From: Actinomyces marseillensis
Lineage (GTDB): Bacteria; Actinomycetota; Actinomycetes; Actinomycetales; Actinomycetaceae
Direction of reading: 5' to 3'
Assembly: GCF_900155605.1 (NCBI RefSeq)
Contig: NZ_LT707420.1
Location: forward strand, 273,141 to 329,867
Length of the DNA stretch: 56,727 nt
Shown: piece after piece, positions 31,391 through 40,167 of the stretch
Layout: each line of letters opens with the position of its first letter
Numbering within the stretch: the first letter of the stretch is position 1
The notes under the pieces: generated by a model
What the model was told of the DNA's origin: nothing
The model's database searches: none
The model's input: the letters and a program-made list of their open reading frames with translations, nothing else
Program-made: the position numbers and the translations under genes

Positions 31391-33994
31391 ATGGAGAATT
31401 CCGAGGAACTGATCACGTCCGAGGCCTCTGACGCCCCGCAGCCCCCTGCGCCCGCGTCCGAGCAGGCGGAAGAAAACACACCCGATCACGCTCCTACGCG
31501 CCAGTCAAGACTTCCCGAGGCGGTCTTTTTCGCCGATCGGGTCCATTACCGTCGACGCCGCCGCTCCGACCTTGTCGAGGCCATCTTCTGTCTCCTCGGT
31601 ATCGCCTTGGCATGGGGGCTGGGTTTCGTCGCCTCCTCAACAACCGAAGGCGTTGCCCAAGACGTCCTCCGCGTGACAGTCATTCGCGATCTGCTGCTTA
31701 TGCCTTTGTCTCTGGTCGAGGGCTTAACCATTCTTGTCACCCCGATCGCTGTGATCGGCATGCTGCTCTTCCGCCGCCAAGTCTCCACAGCAATCGAAGC
31801 ACTGACAACAAGCGTGATCGCAGGCGTCGCCTCGTACGCAATCCTGCTTCTCCTGCGCCAACTTCCCAAAACCGCGACCGGCCCACTGAGCGTCACCTAT
31901 TCAGAAAACGGACAAACGGCCTCGTACATTGCAATTAACTTGGTCGCCGTCGCGCTCATCGCGCTCTTCACTGCGGCAGGCGAGGCCGAGGCCATGCGCA
32001 CGATTCGCTGGTCATACTGGGCACTCGCCGTCATCATCGTCATTTGGGTCTTGCGCGGCCAGCTCACGCTTCCCTCGGCGGTATTCTCCGTGCTCTTGGG
32101 ACGCACTTTTGGGTCGGCCTCGCGCTTTGTCTTGGGATTCCAGGACCGCAGCGCTTCGGGCGGTCAGATTGTTCGCGCGCTTCTCTCCATCCGAATCACA
32201 CCCCAACGCATCATTCGCACAGATCTTCTTCCCGCGGGGGTCAACCTGGAAACATGGCTGGTCACCGAATCAGAACACGGCCATTTCCACGCGGAACCCC
32301 ACGCATCCGATTCAGCTGAATACACGATTCCTCGCCGTCCCCCCGTTGATGGCAATCGCCACTATCAGGTGTGGGATATCTACGGTGTGCCCTACGAGAT
32401 CACCATGCTCGACCCGGGGCGCGGAATGACTGGGACCCTTTTGGAAGTGTGGAATAACGTCCGTCTTCGCGGCCTTTCCCGCTGGGTTTCCCCCTCTGTG
32501 AAGGCCGCTGCCGAGCGTTCCATGCTGACCACCATTTCCGCCAAGCGCGCGGGCGTACACCTGCCCGAACCCATGGGGCTTGCACAGGCGGGTGACTCCA
32601 TCATGACCGTCATGCGCGTGCTTCCACCGACCGCGTCCTTGAAGGATCTTGCCGAGGCAGATGCACTCACCGATGAGATCCTTGACGAGGCCTGGAAGCA
32701 GTTGGTCTTCGCGCACGCCCATGCGATCAGCCACCGCCATATTGCCCCCTCTTCATTGGTTGTGGATGAGTCCTCCCAGGTGTGGCTGATCCACTGGGAC
32801 GAGGGTGAGGTTGCAACGAACGAGCTCAATCAGCGCATCGATGTCGCCCAGATGCTCACTCTGCTTGCGATCTATGTCGGAAAGGATCGGGCGCTGGCCT
32901 CGGCGCAACGAAATCTTTCCGAAGAAGCCCTGGTCGGTTGTGCGCCGGTGCTGCAAAAGGCTGTCCTGCCTTCGGAGGTGACTGCAAGCCTTCGACGCAG
33001 CGATCTGCTTGACAAACTCCGCGAAGGAATCGTTGCCGATACTCCTCAAGAATCTATCCAACCGGCTAATTTGCAACGTTTCGCCCCCAAGACGATGATC
33101 ACCTTCGCAGTTCTTGCGCTCGCCGCAATCATCTTGATGGGTTCCTTGAACTTCTCCGATATCGTCGCAGCAGTTAAGCAGGCCAACCCGATCTGGATTG
33201 CCATCGCTTTTGCTTTCGCAGCTGCAACGTGGGTTGGCGGCGCAGTCCCTCTGGTTGCTTTCAGCCAAGAGAAGGTCAAGTTCGGAGACTCGATTCTTGC
33301 CCAGGTCGCCGCCTCGATTGTCACTCTGGTCGCACCTGCTGGAATTGGCCCCGCCGCGCTCAACCTGCGCTTCCTGACCAAGCAGAAGATGAGTACAGCC
33401 GCTGCGGTTACAACCGTAACTCTTCAGCAGATTTCACAGTTCCTCGTGACTATCTCACTGCTCGTCACCGTTTTGTTCTTCTCCGGATCCTCACTGTCTG
33501 TATCGCTGCCTTATGGCGCGATCATCGCCGGGGTCGCAGTTGTCGCCCTTGTCGTGATTATCTGCATTTCTATCCCGAAGATCCGAAAGTTCATTTGGTC
33601 GAAGATCGAACCCACGTGGAAGCAGGTCTATCCGCGCCTCATGTGGGTTGCCGGTCAGCCCCAGCGCCTCCTTGCGGTTCTTGCGGGGAACATGCTCATG
33701 AACATCGGTTTCGTCGGCGCGTTCTGGGCCTCACTCAAGGCCATGGGCGGGTCGCTGAACCTTGTGACTCTCTCGATTACCTACTTGGCATCGAACTCCC
33801 TGGGTTCGGTCGTCCCCTCCCCCGGCGGTATCGGTCCTGTCGAGGCCGCGCTCACCGGTGGTTTGCAGGTGGCCGGTATCGCCGTATCCATCGCATTGCC
33901 AACCGCGATCATCTACCGCCTCGTAACTTTCTATGGCCGCGCGCCCTTCGGTTGGGTCGCACTGAAGATCATGCAGAAGCGGAACCTGATCTGA
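31391..33994 (+). CDS. Large membrane protein: kinase-like domain fused to an LPG-synthase/YbhN-type TM domain
   Basis: An 867-residue protein. An acidic N-terminal tail is followed by four or five membrane helices. A soluble middle section (about residues 270-560) looks like a degraded protein or aminoglycoside kinase: HRHIAPSSLVVDESSQVWLIHWDEG corresponds to the catalytic loop and DFG region. The C-terminal ~300 residues are the LPG_synthase_TM/AglD-YbhN flippase-like domain, with the hallmark SPGGIGPVEAAL near residue 810. Such fusions are typical of actinobacteria. It may move a lipid or glycolipid; no substrate is evident. The ATG at 31391 is 7 nt after TAGGAT (31378-31383), so the mRNA is probably leaderless; an ATG at 31382 overlaps that box. 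Confidence 0.85.
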   Translation: MENSEELITSEASDAPQPPAPASEQAEENTPDHAPTRQSRLPEAVFFADRVHYRRRRRSDLVEAIFCLLGIALAWGLGFVASSTTEGVAQDVLRVTVIRDLLLMPLSLVEGLTILVTPIAVIGMLLFRRQVSTAIEALTTSVIAGVASYAILLLLRQLPKTATGPLSVTYSENGQTASYIAINLVAVALIALFTAAGEAEAMRTIRWSYWALAVIIVIWVLRGQLTLPSAVFSVLLGRTFGSASRFVLGFQDRSASGGQIVRALLSIRITPQRIIRTDLLPAGVNLETWLVTESEHGHFHAEPHASDSAEYTIPRRPPVDGNRHYQVWDIYGVPYEITMLDPGRGMTGTLLEVWNNVRLRGLSRWVSPSVKAAAERSMLTTISAKRAGVHLPEPMGLAQAGDSIMTVMRVLPPTASLKDLAEADALTDEILDEAWKQLVFAHAHAISHRHIAPSSLVVDESSQVWLIHWDEGEVATNELNQRIDVAQMLTLLAIYVGKDRALASAQRNLSEEALVGCAPVLQKAVLPSEVTASLRRSDLLDKLREGIVADTPQESIQPANLQRFAPKTMITFAVLALAAIILMGSLNFSDIVAAVKQANPIWIAIAFAFAAATWVGGAVPLVAFSQEKVKFGDSILAQVAASIVTLVAPAGIGPAALNLRFLTKQKMSTAAAVTTVTLQQISQFLVTISLLVTVLFFSGSSLSVSLPYGAIIAGVAVVALVVIICISIPKIRKFIWSKIEPTWKQVYPRLMWVAGQPQRLLAVLAGNMLMNIGFVGAFWASLKAMGGSLNLVTLSITYLASNSLGSVVPSPGGIGPVEAALTGGLQVAGIAVSIALPTAIIYRLVTFYGRAPFGWVALKIMQKRNLI

Positions 33995-33996
33995 GG

Positions 33997-34019
33997 GGCC
34001 TCGCAAGGGGTGCGAGGCC
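33997..34019. terminator. Bidirectional terminator
   Basis: GGCCTCGCA / TGCGAGGCC, a 9-bp stem in the 35-bp gap between two convergent genes. Confidence 0.8.
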
Positions 34020-34029
34020 GCAGCCGCAG

Positions 34030-34896
34030 TTAGGCGATCAGCTCCAGAGCCGCCTTCACCGCATCCTCAACGCTTCCCTCGCTGGGATAGACCAGCGAGG
34101 TATCCGCCATGATCCCAATGATGTTCGGGTACGACAATGCTTCTTGAACGCGTTCACGAAGCGCGTCCACGCCCACGCTGAAGTCGACTCGCAAAACGAT
34201 GGGAAGAGTGGTCGCATGGGCAAGACGCTTCACGTCCTCGCACAGCGGGAGCATGAGCCATGTCAGTCCCGAGGTTGTTCCCAGACCCGATGCGATCGCA
34301 GTCGCTAGGCAGATGGAATCCATATCGAGGTGAGTGCGGACGCGGCCGGATTCGTCGCGGCTTGAGATCACCGCTTCAAGCAGGGCAATTCGACCCGAGG
34401 CATTGAGCGCGCACACCCCGCGAGCGCAGCGAGACAGGGTATGGGACGAGCCCTCATCGCTGTAGTCCAAGCGGAGCAGCATCTTGCCGCCATCCAAGCG
34501 AGACTCATGGATTCCCGCGATGTCATAGCCACTCATGACGTCGTCCAATTCGAAGGACGAGTCAGCGAGGCCACCTCGGTTCATGGAGCCGATGACGAAC
34601 TTTTCCTTGAGCACTCCCGCGATCGTCAGGTCTTCGACAAGATCAGCTGCACCCACGCACCCCTTGACTCCTTCGATGGCGAAGGCCTGGCACAGACGGT
34701 CGAGCAGATCCCAGCGGTCTTCCAGTGCCCGAGGATTGCCTCCCGCCGCCAAGTTTCCACGCGCGGGGTCGTCTGCAGCGATCATGAGGAATTTCGCGTT
34801 GGGGCGGATCCCCATTCCGCGGTCACGCATCACGAAACCGATTTGCTCGGGGTGGTTGACCCTCATATCGATGATCTGATTGATATCAATACTCAT
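34030..34896 (-). CDS. Cgl0159-type aldolase-like TIM-barrel protein
   Basis: A 288-residue protein of the (beta/alpha)8 class I aldolase-like group typified by Corynebacterium Cgl0159, often found in actinobacterial inositol or sugar catabolism clusters. Family stretches are AADDPARGNLAAGGNP, DLLDRLCQAFAI, VIGSMNRGGLADSSFELDD, DGGKMLLRLDYSDEGS and LNASGRIALLEAV. The likely Schiff-base lysine is in GGKMLLR. No inositol genes are nearby, so the substrate is open. A perfect GCGACCGC/GCGGTCGC dyad lies 81 bp upstream. Confidence 0.8.
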   Translation of the reverse strand: MSIDINQIIDMRVNHPEQIGFVMRDRGMGIRPNAKFLMIAADDPARGNLAAGGNPRALEDRWDLLDRLCQAFAIEGVKGCVGAADLVEDLTIAGVLKEKFVIGSMNRGGLADSSFELDDVMSGYDIAGIHESRLDGGKMLLRLDYSDEGSSHTLSRCARGVCALNASGRIALLEAVISSRDESGRVRTHLDMDSICLATAIASGLGTTSGLTWLMLPLCEDVKRLAHATTLPIVLRVDFSVGVDALRERVQEALSYPNIIGIMADTSLVYPSEGSVEDAVKAALELIA

Positions 34897-34977
34897 CGTT
34901 CGTCTTCTTTCCGCACATCCGCGCAGGCATCCATGCGGGCGGGGACGTCGTCATCGTTAAAACCATAGATTGTTGTT

Positions 34978-34999
34978 GCGACCGCATCGACGCGGTCGC
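34978..34999. promoter_or_regulatory. Perfect 8-bp dyad upstream of the aldolase-like gene
   Basis: GCGACCGC-ATCGAC-GCGGTCGC. It may be the terminator of the membrane hydrolase gene (stop at 35090) or an operator of the downstream gene; there is no T-run. Confidence 0.5.
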
Positions 35000-35089
35000 G
35001 GTCACAGTATCACCAAAATTCAGTGCACTAAAAATTTGCAGCGATGCCCGGCAACACTTGTCCGGGGTCGCGCGCGTCCTTTCGCGTCC

Positions 35090-36790
35090 CTATTGGCGTT
35101 CCGATTTGGCCAGATTGTCGCTAATTGCCTGACCGATGCGTCCAAGAGTGTCGGCCTGAATCCACGTCGAATCCAGTCCAAAGCGAGAACCCATATGCTC
35201 ACTATTCTTTCGCAGGCCGAGGATTGCTTCCCACAGTGGGATGAGCTCCTCGTGGTAGGTGTGTCCGTGTCCGCCCGGAGCAGTCCCCGCAACCGGCATA
35301 TCAACGAGAACCTGGATGTAGGTTGCCAGGCGCGTGTAGACCATCTGGGAACTCACGTCACCATCGACGCGTTCAGAAATCCAGTCGGGCTTGTTCCACG
35401 CAAGCTGCGAATTCCACCAGACCACAGGATCGGAAGGGTGCTGTGCGTAGACGATTCTCGGGAAGTTCCATCGCCCAAGCTCGCGCCCATACACGTCCGC
35501 CCACAAGTTCTCCGGAACATTGACAAAACGAACGTGACGGCCGTTGGCGACAACGGGAGCAACCTGGGGGCTTCCTCGGTGACGCACTTGGGTGAGTTCG
35601 GCATGCATGGGAGTGAAGGCGGGGGTTCCGACCCACAGCGCACCATCGGTCCGGTTCAAAACATCGACGATCCCTGAAAAGACATGTTGCGAGGCGTAGG
35701 CACCCAAGGATTCCCCGCATACGAAGAGTGCGGGTCGCGACTCTTCGGGGAGTTCATCAACCGCGCGGCGAATCGTCTCAAAGAGAATGACCGCGGCTTC
35801 CTCTGAGACGTCCAGATCTGTCAGGAAGTTAATCGAGGAGGGGACAAAGGAATACTGCATGGACGCCGTCGCACAGTTTCCCAAGGTGAGGTATTCCAAG
35901 GGTTGGACTTGCCATTCGTCAACCCATCCCGATCCGGTCGATGTTGCGATCAGAATAACTGCACGTTCAAATGCCCCGCTTCGGCGAAGTTCGCGTACTA
36001 CCAGATCAGCTGCACTCTGGAGGCTTTGCCCTTCTGCTGGCATTCCCGCGTAGACGCGGATCGGTTCTTGGGCGGCGCATCCGGCGAGGGCCTCGATATC
36101 TGCGCGACTGGGACCGCGCCCAAGGAACACGCGTCCCTGACCTCCGACAGACTCCCAGCTCGAGTAGGACGAAGGCGAACCCGAGCGTTCCTTGACCTGA
36201 GGCTGCACGATTCCCTTAGCGGTCCGATTGTTCATGCGGCGCGCGTGACGGGTGAAGAAGTTAATGCCCAGCTTGATGATTACCTGCGAGGTCAATCCGT
36301 AAACGATGATGACGAGGAGTGCCAAAGTAATGGACAGTGCAAGAACGTAGTGCAGCCATTGGCTGAAGAAAGCAAGAAGAGCGCGCCCAATCCACTGCAG
36401 TCCAGAAGCGATGGCAAGAAGGACAAGGGTGAGGACGACAGCTCCGGCAGTGCCCAGAAGGTACTGGCCCAAGTTCTCGCCGGGCATTCCAACCAGAACA
36501 TCGGCTCGCCTACGTTCGCGATAGGAATGGATCAACCAGCGAATCAGCCACAGGAAGAAACCAACGAAGAGGATGACTCTAAAAGCAAGCGCCACCGTGG
36601 GCGGAGCAGTGATCTGAACTCCCAATCGGGGGACAACAATCGCGTACAGGCGTTGAAGGGTCAGGCCGAGGATGTAACCAGCAGCTGTGAGAACACCGGA
36701 AGCTACCGCGTGCCACTGCCACGAGCGAGCAAGAAGAGAGGGAGAGACGGAGACTCCGTACATGACCAGCGCGCCGATCAGGCCGAGCAA
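35090..36790 (-). CDS. Membrane-anchored alpha/beta-hydrolase (Abhydrolase_9 type)
   Basis: A 566-residue protein with four to six N-terminal membrane helices (about residues 1-190) and a C-terminal alpha/beta hydrolase. The domain begins RVFLGRGPSRADIEALAG, and the nucleophile is the serine of FVCGESLGAYASQ. It ends with VPENLWADVYGRELG, AQHPSDPVVWW and an HGHTYHEELIPLWEA block. This architecture is common in mycobacteria and relatives and its substrate is unknown. The start is uncertain: the listed TTG has no close ribosome site, and AGAGGGGG lies about 20 nt upstream, so translation may start slightly earlier in the same frame. Confidence 0.82.
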   Translation of the reverse strand: MLGLIGALVMYGVSVSPSLLARSWQWHAVASGVLTAAGYILGLTLQRLYAIVVPRLGVQITAPPTVALAFRVILFVGFFLWLIRWLIHSYRERRRADVLVGMPGENLGQYLLGTAGAVVLTLVLLAIASGLQWIGRALLAFFSQWLHYVLALSITLALLVIIVYGLTSQVIIKLGINFFTRHARRMNNRTAKGIVQPQVKERSGSPSSYSSWESVGGQGRVFLGRGPSRADIEALAGCAAQEPIRVYAGMPAEGQSLQSAADLVVRELRRSGAFERAVILIATSTGSGWVDEWQVQPLEYLTLGNCATASMQYSFVPSSINFLTDLDVSEEAAVILFETIRRAVDELPEESRPALFVCGESLGAYASQHVFSGIVDVLNRTDGALWVGTPAFTPMHAELTQVRHRGSPQVAPVVANGRHVRFVNVPENLWADVYGRELGRWNFPRIVYAQHPSDPVVWWNSQLAWNKPDWISERVDGDVSSQMVYTRLATYIQVLVDMPVAGTAPGGHGHTYHEELIPLWEAILGLRKNSEHMGSRFGLDSTWIQADTLGRIGQAISDNLAKSERQ

Positions 36791-36829
36791 TGAAATATTG
36801 ATGATGTCACCCCCTCTTGTCCTACCTGT

Positions 36830-37564
36830 CTATTGTGCCCGATCTGCCGTCCATACAAGAGTGAAGTACGGCAGGATCACAGTGGAATGCGGCGCAAATC
36901 CCAGATGCTCATACAGGTACCAGCGCAGGTTTGCCTGCATCTTTTCCCTGCCCGCGGGGGTTGAACGCAAATAGGAGGAGCGCGTTGTCCCCAACTCAAG
37001 AATCTCCTCGGGAGTCGTTTCGTCTTCCCAGTCGAAACGTTCCAAGACCGGCTGCGACCACTGCGAGTTCAGAAGGGGCGGCCGATCAGGACGATGAATA
37101 TCTCCCGAGCGCATGATGCGCGTGAGCCTGTGTACCCAAGGAATCGTGACATCGAGCTGATTCCACACGATCATGAGCTTCCCGCCGGGGCGCACAATTC
37201 GGTGCATTTCTGTGCAGGTAGCTTCCGCATCCATCCAATGCCACGATTGAGCGAAAACCGCGCGGTCAACGCTGGAGTCAGCAAGCCCCGTTGACTCCCC
37301 GTATGCGTCGACAATTCTCAGATTCGCATCCTCTCCCAGAAGCTGCCTCATCTGGTCGCACATCGCTGGGGCAGGCTCGATGGCCGTGACCTTCACCCCG
37401 CGAGAAAGGAGTGCGGCGGTCAGTTTGCCCGTCCCCGCTCCCACGTCTGCGATCGTGAGTGTCGAGGCGTCGGCCCCTTTCACGATTGTCTCAACTGCCT
37501 CGCGCGGGTAGCTTGGGCGCACCGCTCCATAGGAGTCAGTCGCAAGACGGAAGGGATTGGTCAC
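36830..37564 (-). CDS. Class I SAM-dependent methyltransferase
   Basis: A 244-residue methyltransferase. Motif I is IADVGAGTGKLTAALL at about residues 38-53, followed by VTAIEPAPAMCDQM, IVDAYGESTGLADSSVDRAVFAQSWHWMD and HRIVRPGGKLMIVWN. The N-terminal FRLATDSYGAVRPSYP is typical of the small-molecule group related to trans-aconitate and SAM-dependent quinone methylases; the substrate is not known. It begins 9 bp after the ThiQ-like gene, so it may be the last gene of the thiamine operon. Confidence 0.88.
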   Translation of the reverse strand: MTNPFRLATDSYGAVRPSYPREAVETIVKGADASTLTIADVGAGTGKLTAALLSRGVKVTAIEPAPAMCDQMRQLLGEDANLRIVDAYGESTGLADSSVDRAVFAQSWHWMDAEATCTEMHRIVRPGGKLMIVWNQLDVTIPWVHRLTRIMRSGDIHRPDRPPLLNSQWSQPVLERFDWEDETTPEEILELGTTRSSYLRSTPAGREKMQANLRWYLYEHLGFAPHSTVILPYFTLVWTADRAQ

Positions 37565-37573
37565 GAGTGAAGC

Positions 37574-38503
37574 CTAGTGGATGATGCCGTGTGATGCCCG
37601 AGCCTTGACTCGCTCGCCCACCGCGGGGACCCGGCTTCCGAAAGGAATCCTCACTATGCGCGGCTCGCCATCCGCCTGATTTTCGAGGCGAGCGGGCACT
37701 TCATAGTATCCGCGAGCGCGGCGAGATACCCCTCCCGTGATTTCAATCCAGACCTCATCCGCGTCTGCCCTCCCCTCGAGTTCGATGCTCGCAAAACCCA
37801 AGAAACGCGCGACTTCTGTATCCCCAGGATTTGCCCACATGGCCTCGGGAGTATCGATGCGGCGCAGGCGCCCCTGAATCATCACTCCGATTTGGTCGGC
37901 GACGGCAAAGGCTTCGTCCTGGTCGTGAGTGACGTAGATACTCGTAATTCCCTCGCCGGTAATGATTTCGCGCAACTCGACTGACAGGCTTTCACGCATG
38001 GTGCGGTCAAGCGCGGAAAGCGGTTCATCAAGAAGGAGAAGACGAGGCCGCGGGGCGAGTGCGCGGGCGAGAGCTACCCGTTGAGCCTGGCCTCCCGACA
38101 AGGATTCAATGCTGCGCGATGCAAATCCCTCCAGACCAACAATTGCAAGGACTTCGGCGACTCTGCGCTCGCGCTGATCACGTGGAAAATGACGCAGGCC
38201 GTAAGCGATATTGCCCTCAACATTTCGATGAGGAAAAAGTTGACCATCTTGGAACATCAGCCCGAAGCCGCGTTGATAGGTGGGGGTGTCCAGAACCGAT
38301 TCGCCTTCCCACGCGATATCCCCACCGCTGGGTCGTTCAAGGCCCGCAATCGCGCGCAAGAGCGTGGATTTCCCGCAGCCACTGGGGCCAAGGAGAGCAG
38401 TAATTTGTCCGGGTTTTACATCGAAAGACACTTCTTCAAGCGCGCGAAAAGACCCGTAATCGACACTGACCTTCGCGCAAGTCAAAGCCACGTTTTTGCT
38501 CAT
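37574..38503 (-). CDS. thiQ: ABC transporter ATPase, thiamine type
   Basis: A 309-residue ATPase: Walker A GPSGCGKST at residues 39-47, ABC signature LSGGQAQRVALARAL, Walker B RLLLLDEPLSALD, H-loop YVTHDQDEA. A ~90-residue C-terminal extension resembles a regulatory TOBE-like domain and is longer than E. coli ThiQ. It overlaps thiP by 4 bp. The assignment to thiamine rests on the riboswitch and the binding protein, since the ATPase alone could serve iron or molybdate. Confidence 0.85.
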   Translation of the reverse strand: MSKNVALTCAKVSVDYGSFRALEEVSFDVKPGQITALLGPSGCGKSTLLRAIAGLERPSGGDIAWEGESVLDTPTYQRGFGLMFQDGQLFPHRNVEGNIAYGLRHFPRDQRERRVAEVLAIVGLEGFASRSIESLSGGQAQRVALARALAPRPRLLLLDEPLSALDRTMRESLSVELREIITGEGITSIYVTHDQDEAFAVADQIGVMIQGRLRRIDTPEAMWANPGDTEVARFLGFASIELEGRADADEVWIEITGGVSRRARGYYEVPARLENQADGEPRIVRIPFGSRVPAVGERVKARASHGIIH

Positions 38504-40167
38504 ACCGTCTCTCCAATCTCAGCGGGACGCAACCACTCCATACACGTAATGAGCAGCGCACACACGAGCGCAAGCAGTACACACGAGGCCATTGCAACCC
38601 CTTGGTCCAGTGCGTCTGGGCGCGAAATTAATCGATAAATCACGACCGGGAGCGTCACTGAATCGCCTTTAGCTAAGAAAGAAGTCGCGCCGAATTCACC
38701 CAGCGATGTCGCAGCCGCAAAACCTGCGGCGATACCGACGCTGCGAAGAAGGACGGGACCATCAATTGTTGCCATGATGCGCGCATCACTTGCACCGAGG
38801 CTTGCCGCGGCCTCGCGCAAACGCGGGTTAATGGCACGCAATGAGGGTGCGATCAAGCGAACCACCAGGGGAAGCGCGACGACAGCTTGCGCACAGGGAA
38901 CAAGGATCCACGACGAACGCAGGTCAAGGGGCGGGCGATTCATGGTGATGAGAAAGCCAAAACCCACCGTGACTGCAGAAACTCCCAGGGGAAGCATGAA
39001 GGCACTCTCGACCAGAGAAAGAGCCACGCGCCCCGCCCGCGAACGCGGATGGCGAGTCACAAGAAGGACGACGCAAACACCCACGCTCAAAGCAATCATC
39101 ATCGCAACCAGAGCGACAAGAAGCGAGTGCCCCAGTGCTTGGAGGGGGGAAACGCGCAGTGCGGGAGTGAAAGAGGAATCGGCCAAGGTGAGGTAGTGCT
39201 CGAAGGTGAAGCGGCCTCGGCGGTGGAGGGAACGCCACACAAGCGCAGCAAGGGGAAGCACGACCAGTACGAGGATTACCGCCGCACTCACCACAAGTGT
39301 CCACACATCGCCTCGGCGGACGCGATGCCCCGCTTGTGAGGACCTTAAGGCGACTGCTCGAGTACCGCGACGGCGCGCGGCCTCGGCAACAATCAGGGAC
39401 AGCGCGATCACGACAAGCTGAACGATCGATAAGACCGAGGCGCTACGCAGATCCAGGTACTGGGTCGTAAGCATATAGATTTCGGACTCGACGGTCGTGA
39501 GCTTCGAACCGCCCAAAATCAGCACGATTCCAAAGGAAGTTGCGCAATACAAGAAAACCAGCGAGGCTGCCGAGGCGATCGCGGGGAGCAAGGTCGGGAA
39601 AGTAACGGTGGTAAATACTCGCAGGGGGCGCGCTCCGAGACAGGCGGCGACCTGTGCGCGGCGGCCATCGATTTGCGCCCAAAAACTACCGACATTGCGA
39701 ACAACCAGTGAGTAATTGAAGAAGACCATGGCCGCGATGACCGCTGTCGGTGTCCCATCGAGGTTCAGGAAGCCCAACCAGCCTTGGGGAGCGAGGAGAG
39801 AACGGAAGGCCACGCCGACAACGACCGTCGGGAGAACGAAGGGAACGGAGATGAGCGCACGTAGAGCGCGCTGACCGGGGAAGCGACAACAGTAGAGCGC
39901 GTAGGCGCCGGGTAGGCCCACAAACAGTGAAACACAGGTGCCCAGGAGAGCCATCCAGAGCGTGCGAGCAATGACGCGCCACGTGCGCGGCGTGGAAAGC
40001 ACTTCGCCGAGCCCCGAGAGGTCAAGCCCCCCACCGGGCGCGACGAAGCCCTTCGCGATGAGCGTCGCCGCAGGCCACGCGAAAAACAGCGTGAGAAAAG
40101 CCAGGGGGACGCCCAGGCCAACGGCCCCGGCGCCCACCCTCGCTACACGCTGTCGTAGGTTTTTCAC
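38500..40167 (-). CDS. thiP: ABC transporter permease, two fused domains, thiamine type
   Basis: A 555-residue permease with two homologous six-helix halves, the ThiP/FbpB arrangement. Both EAA coupling loops are visible: QIDGRRAQVAACLGARPLRV in the first half and AINPRLREAAASLGASDARI in the second. It overlaps thiB and thiQ by 4 bp on either side, consistent with tight co-translation. The middle linker (RSSQAGHRVRRGDVW) is short and basic. Confidence 0.88.
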   Translation of the reverse strand: MKNLRQRVARVGAGAVGLGVPLAFLTLFFAWPAATLIAKGFVAPGGGLDLSGLGEVLSTPRTWRVIARTLWMALLGTCVSLFVGLPGAYALYCCRFPGQRALRALISVPFVLPTVVVGVAFRSLLAPQGWLGFLNLDGTPTAVIAAMVFFNYSLVVRNVGSFWAQIDGRRAQVAACLGARPLRVFTTVTFPTLLPAIASAASLVFLYCATSFGIVLILGGSKLTTVESEIYMLTTQYLDLRSASVLSIVQLVVIALSLIVAEAARRRGTRAVALRSSQAGHRVRRGDVWTLVVSAAVILVLVVLPLAALVWRSLHRRGRFTFEHYLTLADSSFTPALRVSPLQALGHSLLVALVAMMIALSVGVCVVLLVTRHPRSRAGRVALSLVESAFMLPLGVSAVTVGFGFLITMNRPPLDLRSSWILVPCAQAVVALPLVVRLIAPSLRAINPRLREAAASLGASDARIMATIDGPVLLRSVGIAAGFAAATSLGEFGATSFLAKGDSVTLPVVIYRLISRPDALDQGVAMASCVLLALVCALLITCMEWLRPAEIGETV

